Source: an uncultured Collinsella sp. (lineage in GTDB: Bacteria; Actinomycetota; Coriobacteriia; Coriobacteriales; Coriobacteriaceae). From it: a stretch of DNA of 64,000 nucleotides. The notes below the pieces were generated by a model, which worked only from the letters and a program-made list of their open reading frames with translations, was not told the origin of the DNA and searched no databases. Every line of letters begins with the position of its first letter. Positions within the stretch are counted from its first letter, which is position 1. The stretch is taken from contig CAKULD010000008.1 in NCBI GenBank assembly GCA_934667065.1, positions 62,001 to 126,000 on the forward strand, read 5' to 3'. Made by a program: the position numbers and the translations under genes. Below, one piece after another: positions 32,006-41,162 of the stretch.

Positions 32006-34171
32006 CTATGCACGGGTGCCAGCCGCAGCATGACAATCAAGCCACTCGATATCCTCGGCAAGGTGCGTCACGCCCAGATGGTGTCCACCCGGACAAACCT
32101 CATGACGCAACCCCTCGCCACAACCCAGCAGTTCATAGGCATCGCGCACGATATCGAGCTGCTCATCGACATTTGTCAGTCCTCGAGCGCCGTTTAGATG
32201 GTCTTCCTCGCAGCTTTGCACCAGCAGCGGACGCGGCGCGATAAGCGAGGCAACATCGCCCATGTCGAGCAAGCGCCAGAGCCCGGGCGTATAGTTGCAG
32301 CTGCAATTGCCGTTGAGATGTAGCAGCGAATCGTCGACGCCGTACAGATAGCCCGAGACAAACGCCTTGCGCACGCGTGGGTCGAGCGCAGCCAGATACA
32401 GCGTCATGTAGCCGCCGCCCGAAAAGCCAAAGCATCCCAGGTCGTCCATGGCGATATCGCCACGCGCTTCTAGATAATCGATCAGCCGCATGTTGTCCCA
32501 GGCGTTGAGCCCTGCGACCGACAGGCCCAGCGGCTCCGCCATACGAGCCTGGTTAAGACACGTGCCACGCAGGTAGCTTGTCTCATCGTCGCCCTGACCC
32601 TTCCAGTCGCGGCGGTATCCCCAGCCGCGGGCATCGGGGCAGACGGCCATGTAGCCCATGCGCGCCAAGCGCAGGCCGTAGTCGTAGTTAAACTTGCGGA
32701 CGGCATCATCAACCGCCGGCACGCCCGTAACGCCGGCAATACTTGCGGCACCCGCGCCCTGGTGGCCATGGGGGCAGATATAGCAGCGCTTGAGCCCCCG
32801 CTCGTCGAGCTTGGGACAAGACGGTTCCAACAGGTAGAACGGCATCCACACATCGCGCTCAACCTGCAGCAATGCATAGGTGCGCACAATGCCGCCGGCA
32901 ATCTGTACGCGGCCGAGTTCACGAACCTCAATCGAGGCACGATCCATAAGCGAAAGACCCAAGACATCGTACAAACGGGCTCTGGTCGCAACTCTCCACG
33001 CCTCAAAATCCGCAGGCGTCTTGCCCGCAAAGGCGGCTTTGCGCCCCTCGCGCTTCAGTCGGGCGCGCAGAGCAGGCTCGTCTTCGTAGTAAGTCTCGAT
33101 ATGCACCGTACGACCGTTGGCAGACAGGTCGGCTGTCTCCACCGCATCGCCGTCGCCACCCTCGGGATCCCAGTCATCCGCACCGGCAAGCACGTGCCCA
33201 CGTGCATAGCGCTCTGCATCCCGATCGCCCAGGCGATGTGCCCACGACGCCCAGGCGCTCGTGTCCCCTGCCGGGCCAAACAAGGCGCCGCCGCCATACA
33301 AAGCGGTATCGCGTGCGGCCGGCTTGTTCCAATCCCACCAGCCCTCGGGTGAAATATGGGCGCCAAGCCAGCAATCGATCAACACGGTCTGGGCCCACTC
33401 GCGCCACGGACGACCCAGGTAGACCGACCCAGAAGCAGTGCCTTCGTCTGCCGTAAAGGAACAACCATGGAACACGAATCCATACGGCTCGCCCTCGGGC
33501 GTGGATGCCGCCGTTACGTATCCGTTTACGTCCATATCGCGATTGAGCGACCGAATCTCACAGCCCTCAAAGTAGGCACACGCCCCACCAAAGATAAAGT
33601 CGACATCGCCGGCAATAAGGCAGCGACGATAGTACTGCCGACCCACACGACGAGGCGCAAACTGCTTGGGACCAATGAACCCGCCCGGCTTAACCTCGCG
33701 CGGCGGCAACGGACCCGCAAACAGCGTGTCCTGATGTCCCAAAATGCGACAGGCGTCGACAACCAGGCGGTCGCCATCGGCATACAGGGCAATTGCCTGA
33801 CCGACCTCGCGCCCGTTGCCCGCATCGTTTTCGATCGTAAGGTTTGCAAGCGTCACGTCATCGGCATCGACCAGCATCGTATACGTACGGAATGTGCCGA
33901 GCATCCCGTCCAGGCCGCTGCCGTCCCCAGAGGGCATTTTGGCGCCCAGGTCGCCCACGATGCGTACACTATCGGCCGTCTCGCCCTCAATCGTCACATG
34001 TGAACGTCGGATCTCGACCCGCTCGCGGTACTCGCCCGGCGCCACCAGCACGCGCACCGGCACAGTCTCATCGGGCACGCACCGCTCCACCGCCTCTAGA
34101 GCTGCCGAAATGCTGCGATACGCGCCTTCGCGCACGAGTGATACCTCAAAGAGGCGCTCTTTGTCACCCAT
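32006..34171 (-). CDS. Fusion of CE8 pectin methylesterase with alpha/beta-hydrolase esterase
   Basis: A 721-residue two-domain protein. Residues 1-330 form a right-handed beta-helix pectin methylesterase with catalytic residues in GHQDTLF and GDVDFIFGG and the YLGRPW motif. Residues 350-720 form an alpha/beta hydrolase (nucleophile GFSGGGYMT, catalytic His in CPGGHHLG) of the acetylesterase/dienelactone-hydrolase type. It would strip methyl and acyl esters from imported galacturonides. There is no signal peptide, unusual for a pectinesterase. The RBS is weak (AAAGCATGGTG), so the start is less certain. Confidence 0.88.
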   Translation of the reverse strand: MGDKERLFEVSLVREGAYRSISAALEAVERCVPDETVPVRVLVAPGEYRERVEIRRSHVTIEGETADSVRIVGDLGAKMPSGDGSGLDGMLGTFRTYTMLVDADDVTLANLTIENDAGNGREVGQAIALYADGDRLVVDACRILGHQDTLFAGPLPPREVKPGGFIGPKQFAPRRVGRQYYRRCLIAGDVDFIFGGACAYFEGCEIRSLNRDMDVNGYVTAASTPEGEPYGFVFHGCSFTADEGTASGSVYLGRPWREWAQTVLIDCWLGAHISPEGWWDWNKPAARDTALYGGGALFGPAGDTSAWASWAHRLGDRDAERYARGHVLAGADDWDPEGGDGDAVETADLSANGRTVHIETYYEDEPALRARLKREGRKAAFAGKTPADFEAWRVATRARLYDVLGLSLMDRASIEVRELGRVQIAGGIVRTYALLQVERDVWMPFYLLEPSCPKLDERGLKRCYICPHGHQGAGAASIAGVTGVPAVDDAVRKFNYDYGLRLARMGYMAVCPDARGWGYRRDWKGQGDDETSYLRGTCLNQARMAEPLGLSVAGLNAWDNMRLIDYLEARGDIAMDDLGCFGFSGGGYMTLYLAALDPRVRKAFVSGYLYGVDDSLLHLNGNCSCNYTPGLWRLLDMGDVASLIAPRPLLVQSCEEDHLNGARGLTNVDEQLDIVRDAYELLGCGEGLRHEVCPGGHHLGVTHLAEDIEWLDCHAAAGTRA

Positions 34172-34255
34172 TTGTCACCATGCTTTCTATTGCAGGACAA
34201 TCGCGGGCATCGCCCGTCAATCGCCCTTGCGATCTGCCGCGATTGCTGCATTGAC

Positions 34256-35884
34256 CTATTCGAGCGCTCGATACGAAAAATCGCTAAAGGTTGCTCTGAG
34301 TTTGCCGTATGCGAGATCGACCGCTCCGAGCCCCAACATGCCGCCAGTAAAATGTGGCCCCAAAATGTGCTCATCGCCCAAGTTTTCCTCGGCAAACGAG
34401 CAGCCGAGGTCCTCCCATCCATCGCCGTCATCGACAGCGAAGCACAGTTTGCCCGCGTGGGCGACGATACGAAGGCCGATCTTTCCCGCAGGGGAAAGCG
34501 TCTTGCGTCCATCGGTGCCCAGGGGCATCGAATACGAACCGTTATCGCAGACGAGCACATCTGCGACGCGCTCTCCATTCTTCTCGTCAAACCCCACCAA
34601 CAGGGCAACATAGCAGCGCGAATCGTACATTGCGACCATGCCCGCCGCCTGGTTATAGTTACCCGGCGCCACGTCCACATGGGTCACGGCCTCAAAAGAA
34701 AAATCTTGGATTCGGCGGACGACAAGCGTTTGGTCAAACAGCGAGCTCAGAGAATCGTTTCCCGTAAGGACCAACCCGTCTGCCTCGTCGATTCGCACAC
34801 GCAGATCGTCTATAACGCGTGGGGTCAACCATTCTTCACGCCACAGATCGCAATCAGGATCAAACGCCGTTTCGTAGGTGGTGTCACGGCGGTACGGCTC
34901 GCTCTCGGTGCCGGCTGTGACACCGGCAGGAGCCGGAACCGCCAGCTGGGGTTCGCTGCCGCCAGCGGAAAGGCGCGGCCAACCGTCAATCCAATCAACA
35001 CGCTGCAAAGCCGACTCGCGCCCCAAAGGAGACGTCGACGCTCCCGGAAGATGACGAGCACAAAGATGGCAGGCGTACCAAGAGCCATCGGGAGCCTCGA
35101 CAAGATTGCCGTGGCCGCTCTTTAATAGAATCGAAGACGTACCGGCTGCCGAAACCAACGGATTGTTCGGCATGGGTTCGTAATAGCCGTCGACGGTTCG
35201 AGAGCGCGCGACAATCGTTCGGTGATTGACGCCAGTGCCGCCCTCGGCAGCAAACAGATAGAACCAGCCGTCGTGCTCTAACACATGTGGCCCTTCGCAC
35301 ACACATGGAACATCGCCGGTGTGGTCAAAGATGCGCTTAGGGTCACCGACGCCACCGGTATATGTATCGAGCTCGTACATAAGAACGCCGTTAAACTTGT
35401 AATGGCCCTCTAATGGACGCCAATCCCACTGCGGAACCACCAGGCGACAGCCATCCTGCGCATGAACCAAGCAGGGATCGAACCCCTTGGCACCCAACTT
35501 GACGGGCTCACTCCAAGGACCCTCGATGTTCCGCGCGCGCACCAGATAGTTATCAACGTCTTTAAAGGCTCCGCTCACGGTTTTTGCCACAGAGTAGACC
35601 AGGTAGAACTCGCCCTTAGCATAGGTAAGATCCGGTGCCCAGACGCCACCGGACTCGGGAATTCCCCTCAAATCGAGCTTATCGAGAATACCGCCCAGAC
35701 TCTCCCAGTGCACCAGGTCACGCGAGTGATACAGGCTCACGCCCGGCAACCAGGTAAACGTCGAGGTGACCATATAGTAGTCATCGCCGGCGCGGCACAG
35801 GCACGGATCGGGATGGAACCCCGGCAGAACGGGGTTGGAAAAAAAGGAGGCACCCGCAAAGCGCTTCGTAGTTTCTTGTGACAT
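34256..35884 (-). CDS. GH43 family beta-xylosidase/alpha-arabinofuranosidase
   Basis: A 542-residue cytosolic glycosidase. The five-bladed propeller (residues 10-320) has catalytic Asp in PGFHPDPCLCRAGDDYY, Asp in GGVWAPDLTY and Glu in CEGPHVLEHDG; a beta-sandwich accessory domain follows (345-540). It removes arabinose or xylose side chains from pectic oligosaccharides. MSQETTK at 35884 is preferred over MKEVLM five codons upstream; both have weak ribosome binding sites. Confidence 0.9.
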   Translation of the reverse strand: MSQETTKRFAGASFFSNPVLPGFHPDPCLCRAGDDYYMVTSTFTWLPGVSLYHSRDLVHWESLGGILDKLDLRGIPESGGVWAPDLTYAKGEFYLVYSVAKTVSGAFKDVDNYLVRARNIEGPWSEPVKLGAKGFDPCLVHAQDGCRLVVPQWDWRPLEGHYKFNGVLMYELDTYTGGVGDPKRIFDHTGDVPCVCEGPHVLEHDGWFYLFAAEGGTGVNHRTIVARSRTVDGYYEPMPNNPLVSAAGTSSILLKSGHGNLVEAPDGSWYACHLCARHLPGASTSPLGRESALQRVDWIDGWPRLSAGGSEPQLAVPAPAGVTAGTESEPYRRDTTYETAFDPDCDLWREEWLTPRVIDDLRVRIDEADGLVLTGNDSLSSLFDQTLVVRRIQDFSFEAVTHVDVAPGNYNQAAGMVAMYDSRCYVALLVGFDEKNGERVADVLVCDNGSYSMPLGTDGRKTLSPAGKIGLRIVAHAGKLCFAVDDGDGWEDLGCSFAEENLGDEHILGPHFTGGMLGLGAVDLAYGKLRATFSDFSYRALE

Positions 35885-35920
35885 GAGGACTTCTTTCATC
35901 GGTGATAGCGATACAAAAAT

Positions 35921-35944
35921 GCCGGCGTCAACATAGACGCCGGC
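35921..35944 (-). terminator. Terminator between GH28 and GH43 genes
   Basis: GCCGGCGTC-N6-GACGCCGGC, then ATTTTTG on the minus strand, 22 nt after the GH28 stop codon. Confidence 0.8.
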
Positions 35945-35965
35945 GCAACTTCTTACGAACTTGTT

Positions 35966-37561
35966 TTAAGCGCGGATAACCTTGTCGACGTTCTGCAGCT
36001 GCAGCTCCTCGCCGTCATGGCCCTCGATGCAAACGTTTTGCAAGTCGAGCACGGCGACGTTCTGTGCGATGATGCCTTGGCGAACCATGGGATCAACACC
36101 GCAGGCCATAGCCGGCACAAAAGGCTCAGCGTTGGGCGAGAAAGTCACGTGGACATCCTCGAACGTCAGGCGCGTCACCTTGCTCTCGGGAAGGCCCGTG
36201 ATGTAGGCAGCGGCTGCATGGCAGTTGGTGGCCTCGATGTCGCGGAACGTCGTGGCGCCAAAGCCGGGCGTACGGTCATCGACGGGCAGCGCCTCGCGGC
36301 TCTGGACGTAGTCGGTCTTGCCGTCCTTGTCGCAGAAGTAGAAGGAGTTGACCACAAAGGGCGTGAGCACCTCGTCCATGCGGATGTGCTCAAAGGTGAT
36401 GCCCTCGTTGACGGCGTCCTTGCCGCGACCGCGACGGGTCTTAACGCGCAGGCCGCGATCGGTGCGCTCGAACAGGCACTTGCTCACGGTAAGGTCCTTG
36501 ATGCCACCGGCGGCCTCGGAACCCAGGACCACGGCGCCGTGGCCATCGTGCATGTAGCAGTGCGAGATCAGCACGTCGTGCGTTGCGGGGCGAAGCTCGG
36601 GCTCAATGCCCAGCTTGCCGCTCTTGATGGCGATACAGTCGTCGCCCACCGAGAACTGGCAGCCCAAGATGCGAACAAAGCCGCAGCTCTCGGGATCGAA
36701 GCCGTCAGTGTTGTGGGAGTTCTTGGGGCCCTCGATGGACAGGCAGAGCGCATCGACGTGCTCGCACAGAATGGGGTGGATGTTCCACGCCGGGCTGTTG
36801 CGGACGGTAAAGCCGGCCAGGCTCACGTTCGCGCACTCGGACAGGAAGATCATGCGCGGACGGGCGACCTCGCGGCCCTCCTCGGGACGGAAGATGTTCT
36901 TAAAGTCCTTGTTCCACCAGTTGTCCTCGGCAAAATCGGTCTGGCCGTCAATTGCACCGCGGCCATAGATGCACACGTCGTGCACGCTCAGGCCGGTAAA
37001 GGTGGAGCAATAGGTTGCAAAGCTCTCGCCCTCCCAACGGCCCAGCGGGGTCATGTCGGTACCGGCGTAACCGGCGCCCTCGTCGCCCTTGACCGTGCCT
37101 GGGATGTAGGCCAGCGCAGCGCGATCGTGGCGGGCCAGCAGCACCGCGCCCTCGGCAAGCTCAATATTGATATCGCTCTTAAGGAAGAGGGACTTGATGC
37201 GGTAGTTACCGGCGGGGATCAGCACGCGACCGCCCTTGGGGCAGGCCATGATGGCGGCCTGGATGTTGGTGGTGTCATCGTGCTCGGCATCGCCCTTGGC
37301 GCCGCAATCGCGAACGTCGATGGTAAAGGGCTCAGCAAGCGTGGTGACGCCGACACTCAGCTCGCGCTCGCCGCAGACAAAGCGAACCAGGTTGCGCTTG
37401 CCGGGAACCAGGCCATCAACATAGGTCTCGACCTTATTCGTGGTGCCGGCGGGCTCGTCGTTAACAAAGATCTCCCACGTATCGGCGCAGGTAAAGTAAC
37501 CGCCATCGTCGAGCTCGATCACGGCCGCGCGGGCGTTGCGCCAGATAACGTTCGTATCCAT
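35966..37561 (-). CDS. GH28 polygalacturonase
   Basis: A 531-residue parallel beta-helix enzyme with the GH28 signatures NTDGFDPESC, VGDDCIAIKSG, GHGAVVLGSEAAGG and RGLRVKTRRGRG. It hydrolyses alpha-1,4-galacturonosyl bonds, here probably as an exo-acting enzyme on oligosaccharides because no secretion signal is present. An N-terminal fibronectin-like segment of about 80 residues precedes the helix (FTIDVRDCGAKGDAEHDDT begins it). GGGAGAG precedes the ATG. Confidence 0.93.
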   Translation of the reverse strand: MDTNVIWRNARAAVIELDDGGYFTCADTWEIFVNDEPAGTTNKVETYVDGLVPGKRNLVRFVCGERELSVGVTTLAEPFTIDVRDCGAKGDAEHDDTTNIQAAIMACPKGGRVLIPAGNYRIKSLFLKSDINIELAEGAVLLARHDRAALAYIPGTVKGDEGAGYAGTDMTPLGRWEGESFATYCSTFTGLSVHDVCIYGRGAIDGQTDFAEDNWWNKDFKNIFRPEEGREVARPRMIFLSECANVSLAGFTVRNSPAWNIHPILCEHVDALCLSIEGPKNSHNTDGFDPESCGFVRILGCQFSVGDDCIAIKSGKLGIEPELRPATHDVLISHCYMHDGHGAVVLGSEAAGGIKDLTVSKCLFERTDRGLRVKTRRGRGKDAVNEGITFEHIRMDEVLTPFVVNSFYFCDKDGKTDYVQSREALPVDDRTPGFGATTFRDIEATNCHAAAAYITGLPESKVTRLTFEDVHVTFSPNAEPFVPAMACGVDPMVRQGIIAQNVAVLDLQNVCIEGHDGEELQLQNVDKVIRA

Positions 37562-37614
37562 GGGTCTCTCCCTATAAAAGTTCTCTAAGAGTTAATTGTA
37601 CGCTGTTGTAAAAA

Positions 37615-37654
37615 AGGGCCGTACCTGCCGGCGGATATCCGGTGGCACGGCCCT
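37615..37654 (-). terminator. Terminator of the GPH transporter gene
   Basis: AGGGCCGT-type stem with an inner CCGG hairpin, followed by TTTTTT on the minus strand. Confidence 0.85.
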
Positions 37655-37678
37655 GTGGTTTGGACGATGCGTCTGGCC

Positions 37679-39238
37679 TTACTCGGCGGGGATCACGCTG
37701 CCGTCCTGGAAGCCAACGTTGTTGTGGGCGAAGCACTCCTCGTACTTAAAACCGGAGAGCTCCTCGCAAAGCGCCTTGACCTCGGGCTTGACGTCGGCCA
37801 TCTTGCCGCCCTCCTTGACGCGCTTGATCTCGTCGCAGAGGATGTCGCACTGCTCCTTGTCGATCTTGATGCCGCGGGCGAGGACAGCTGCGAGCAGGAA
37901 GAAGCCGGCGCAGCCGATGAGCATGTAGCCGCAGATGTACAGGGGCACGGTAGCGGGCTGGGTCACGGCGTCGCTGTTGCCGGCAGTCTGAATGAAGCCG
38001 GAGGCGGCGAGGACGATGGCCCAAGCGTTGACGGCGATAGCCTGGGCGACCTGCTGGCAGAGCTGCTGAGCGGAGCTGTAGATGCCCTCGCGACGACGCA
38101 GGGTGATGAGCTCATCGACATCGGGGATGTAGTTGAGCAGGACATCGGGCAGGTACTGGAAGCCAACATAGAAGAACTTCCAGATGGCAAAGATGATGGG
38201 GTAGGCGATCATTGCGATGGCGACCGTAGAGGTGCCGTTGATCTGACCGAAAGCGAAGTAGTTATAGGCGAAGATGCACGCGGCGCAACCGACGTTGGCC
38301 AGGTACCAAGACTTGTGGAAGCCCTTCTTAGCCATGAGGGCAACCCATGCAGCGGTGCAGACGATAGCAACGACCTTGCCGGGCATCTCCATCACAGACT
38401 CGTAGGACTTAGGAATCTGCAGGCAGTAGACGATAAAGAAGGACAGGCAGGCAGACCAGCAGGCAGCGGCGAGCTTCGTGGAAACCTGTGCGTACAGGAC
38501 CTTGCGGAAGGACTTGTTACGGAAGGTGGAGACGACGTCAACAAAGAACTTCTTGATGCCCTCGCCAACGCTCTCGATCTTCTCCTGGGCGACCTCCTCG
38601 GGGGTGTGCTCCCACGTGGACAGGTAGACGCACAGCAGCGAGATTGCCATAACCGAAGCGTTGATCGCAGCGATGATGAAGTAGCTGAACGGGTTGGTCT
38701 CGCCAAAGGTACCAAAGCCAAAGCCGACGAGCGCAGCCATCAGGAAGCCGGCGGCATTACCAAAGAGGTGCTTGTAGCCGGTGAGGTACGTGCGCTCCTT
38801 GAAGTCGTCGGTCATCTCGATGGTAAGCGGCGACAGGTTGGCGGTGCAGAACGTGTACGCGACGTTATAGATCAGGTACAGCGCGAAGTAGTACGGGAAG
38901 CCAAACGGCGTGGCGACGAAGATGAGCGGCTCGGCGATCATCATCGGGATAGCCAGCAAGATCCAGAAACGGCGACGGCCAAAGATGCGGCCGACCTTGG
39001 TGGCGTAGAAGTTATCGGCCACGAAGCCCATCAGCGGGCAAAGGATGGCGTTAAGGTAGATGGCGAACGAGCTGATCAGAGCCGCCTCGCCTGCGGACAG
39101 ACCGCACTCCGTGGACAGGAACAGCACCATGTAGCTGTGCGTAAAGCTCAGGGCACCGGAATTGAGCATGCCGCCCATACCAAAGCCCAGGCGCGTCCAG
39201 AATGTGATCTTGCGCTTTTTACCGATCTTGTTAGTCAT
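37679..39238 (-). CDS. GPH family (glycoside-pentoside-hexuronide) transporter
   Basis: A 519-residue, 12-helix cation symporter starting MTNKIGKKRKITFWTRLGFG, with the GPH features PLMGFVADN, RIFGRRRFWILLAIP and a long cytosolic central loop. It is the only sugar transporter in the pectin locus and is presumed to import galacturonides or unsaturated oligogalacturonides. GAGGGAG precedes the start chosen; 23 upstream in-frame residues are unlikely. An extended cytosolic C-terminal tail of about 60 residues (ARGIKIDKEQCDILCDEIKR) is present. Controlled by three operator sites upstream. Confidence 0.9.
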   Translation of the reverse strand: MTNKIGKKRKITFWTRLGFGMGGMLNSGALSFTHSYMVLFLSTECGLSAGEAALISSFAIYLNAILCPLMGFVADNFYATKVGRIFGRRRFWILLAIPMMIAEPLIFVATPFGFPYYFALYLIYNVAYTFCTANLSPLTIEMTDDFKERTYLTGYKHLFGNAAGFLMAALVGFGFGTFGETNPFSYFIIAAINASVMAISLLCVYLSTWEHTPEEVAQEKIESVGEGIKKFFVDVVSTFRNKSFRKVLYAQVSTKLAAACWSACLSFFIVYCLQIPKSYESVMEMPGKVVAIVCTAAWVALMAKKGFHKSWYLANVGCAACIFAYNYFAFGQINGTSTVAIAMIAYPIIFAIWKFFYVGFQYLPDVLLNYIPDVDELITLRRREGIYSSAQQLCQQVAQAIAVNAWAIVLAASGFIQTAGNSDAVTQPATVPLYICGYMLIGCAGFFLLAAVLARGIKIDKEQCDILCDEIKRVKEGGKMADVKPEVKALCEELSGFKYEECFAHNNVGFQDGSVIPAE

Positions 39239-39316
39239 CGAGCTCCCTCTCTTTTCTCGATTGTCTTGGAACAAGACGTTGGAGTCCATACCGACGTTTG
39301 TCTGCATGTCGTTCAG

Positions 39317-39493
39317 GGTGAACGTTTAGCTAGATTATGCGCGATTGCTTGCATCAGGTGAACGTTCACTTGCATATTATCCTTAAACGGTCGATTTTTG
39401 CCGCTGAACGGATGGATCTATCGCCTTTTTGCCCAGTTTTTTGGCTATTTCTGCACGCTATTGGACATTAACCCTCAGAGGTGAACGTTTAGT
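39317..39493 (-). promoter_or_regulatory. GPH control region: three LacI-type sites and a CCGTT repeat
   Basis: GGTGAACGTTTAGC (39317-39330), AGGTGAACGTTCACTT (39356-39371) and AGGTGAACGTTTAG (39479-39492) flank the 21-bp-pitch repeat (plus AACGG at 39386 and 39407). GATAATAT-type hexamers on the minus strand lie just upstream of the middle operator. The gap 39239-39523 contains nothing else. Confidence 0.65.
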
Positions 39494-39523
39494 TTGTATT
39501 CGTTTTCATATTTAATAAGCAAA

Positions 39524-39551
39524 AAGGCGGCCATGCGAACATGACCGCCTT
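39524..39551 (-). terminator. Terminator of uxaC-uxaB-uxaA
   Basis: AAGGCGG / CCGCCTT with an inner CATG pairing, then TTTTTGC on the minus strand. Confidence 0.8.
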
Positions 39552-39617
39552 GACCGATCGACCACGCGACCGAGGCTCTATGGGAGCGCCAACCAGCCCG
39601 ACGCTCCCCTTCCACCC

Positions 39618-41102
39618 TTACAGGCAGACGCCGTCCTTCCAGATGCTGATCTCGTGGCACCCACGACGCTCGGCACTCGTAAGCTTGCCGCTCGCCGTAT
39701 CCAGCACCAGCTGATACAGGTCGCCGGCAGCCTCGTCGAGCGTGCGCTCGCCCGTGGCCACGACGCCGGCGTTAAAGTCCATCCAGTTGGCCTTGTGGTC
39801 GCACAGGCGCTGATTGGTGAACACCTTGAGGGTGGGCGCCGGCGCGCCAAACGGCGTACCGCGACCGGTGGAGAACAGGATCACGTGGCAGCCGGCGGCC
39901 GTAAGGGCCGTGGTCGACACCATATCGTTGCCGGGGCCGCACAGCATATTCAGACCGTGCTTGGTAGCCTGGCCGGCGTACGGTAGCACGTCGACGATGG
40001 GCGCAGAGCCGCCCTTTTGCACGCAACCGCAGCTCTTGTCCTCGAGCGTGGTGATGCCGCCGTCCTTGTTGCCGGGGCTCGGGTTTTCGTAGACAACCTC
40101 GCCGTGGCTAATAAAGTAGTCCTTAAAGCCGTTAAGCATGTCGGAGGCGGCGTTGAACACCTGCTCGTCCTCGCAGCGGTCGAGCAGGATGCTCTCGGCA
40201 CCAAACATCTCGGGGACCTCGGTGAGCACCGACGTGCCGCCGCGGGCGACAACCATATCGCTCACGCGACCGATCGTAGGGTTGGCGGTAATACCCGAAA
40301 GACCGTCGGAGCCGCCGCACTTAAGGCCGATGACCAGCTCGGAGGCCGGGATGGGCTCGCGCTTGGCCTGCTTGGCAAGATCTGCCAGCTCGGACAGGAT
40401 GCGGTGGCCGTCAACCTGCTCGTCGGCAACATCCTGGCAGGTGAGGAAGCGGACGCGCTCGTGATCGTACTCGCCCAGCTCGTCGAGCACCTGCTGATGT
40501 GTGCAGTTCTCGCAACCGAGCGACAGGAACAGCACACCCGCGGCGTTTGCATGACGCGACAGCGCCACCAGCAGACGGCGAGTCTGGGCATGGTCGGCGC
40601 CGGTCTGCGAGCAGCCAAACGGATGCGGGAAGTAATAGACGCCCTCCAGCGAACCCTCGACAAGGTCCTGAGCGTTCTCGCACATGGCGCGGGCGACCTC
40701 GTTCACACAGCCGACCGTGGGGATAATCCACAGCTCGTTGCGCGTGGCAGCGCGGCCGTCGGCGCGGCGGAAGCCCATAAAGGTCTCGGGCTCAACCGAC
40801 TCGACAACCGGGTGCGTCGGGTTGTAGGTGTACTCGACCTCGCCCGAAAGGTTGGTCTTCACGTTGTGCGTATGCAGCCACTGACCGGGCTGGATGTCCT
40901 CCGTCACGTGGCCGATGGGAAGACCGTACTTGATGACGTCCTCACCAGCCGCAATAGCGCGCACGGCCATCTTGTGGCCCTGCGGGATATCCTCCACGGC
41001 AACGACCTCGCCCACGCCGGGGACGGCGACGGCCGTGCCCTTGGCGAGCGGCGACAACGCGACGATGACGTTATCGGCCGGATTGATCTGGATAGTGTTC
41101 AT
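39618..41102 (-). CDS. uxaA: Altronate dehydratase
   Basis: A 494-residue Fe-dependent lyase converting D-altronate to KDG. It has an N-terminal SAF domain (residues 10-75, with LHTHNVKTNL) and the large C-terminal UxaA domain (GFRRADGRAATRNELWIIPT onward; CGGSDGLSGITANP). It is the last gene of the uxaC-uxaB-uxaA operon, 60 nt after uxaB. A modest RBS (AGGAC) precedes the ATG. Confidence 0.95.
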   Translation of the reverse strand: MNTIQINPADNVIVALSPLAKGTAVAVPGVGEVVAVEDIPQGHKMAVRAIAAGEDVIKYGLPIGHVTEDIQPGQWLHTHNVKTNLSGEVEYTYNPTHPVVESVEPETFMGFRRADGRAATRNELWIIPTVGCVNEVARAMCENAQDLVEGSLEGVYYFPHPFGCSQTGADHAQTRRLLVALSRHANAAGVLFLSLGCENCTHQQVLDELGEYDHERVRFLTCQDVADEQVDGHRILSELADLAKQAKREPIPASELVIGLKCGGSDGLSGITANPTIGRVSDMVVARGGTSVLTEVPEMFGAESILLDRCEDEQVFNAASDMLNGFKDYFISHGEVVYENPSPGNKDGGITTLEDKSCGCVQKGGSAPIVDVLPYAGQATKHGLNMLCGPGNDMVSTTALTAAGCHVILFSTGRGTPFGAPAPTLKVFTNQRLCDHKANWMDFNAGVVATGERTLDEAAGDLYQLVLDTASGKLTSAERRGCHEISIWKDGVCL

Positions 41103-41162
41103 TACAAATAGTCCTAACCCTACTGTTGAGCAAAAGTCAGCGAACGATTCAAGGCGGTGTCT

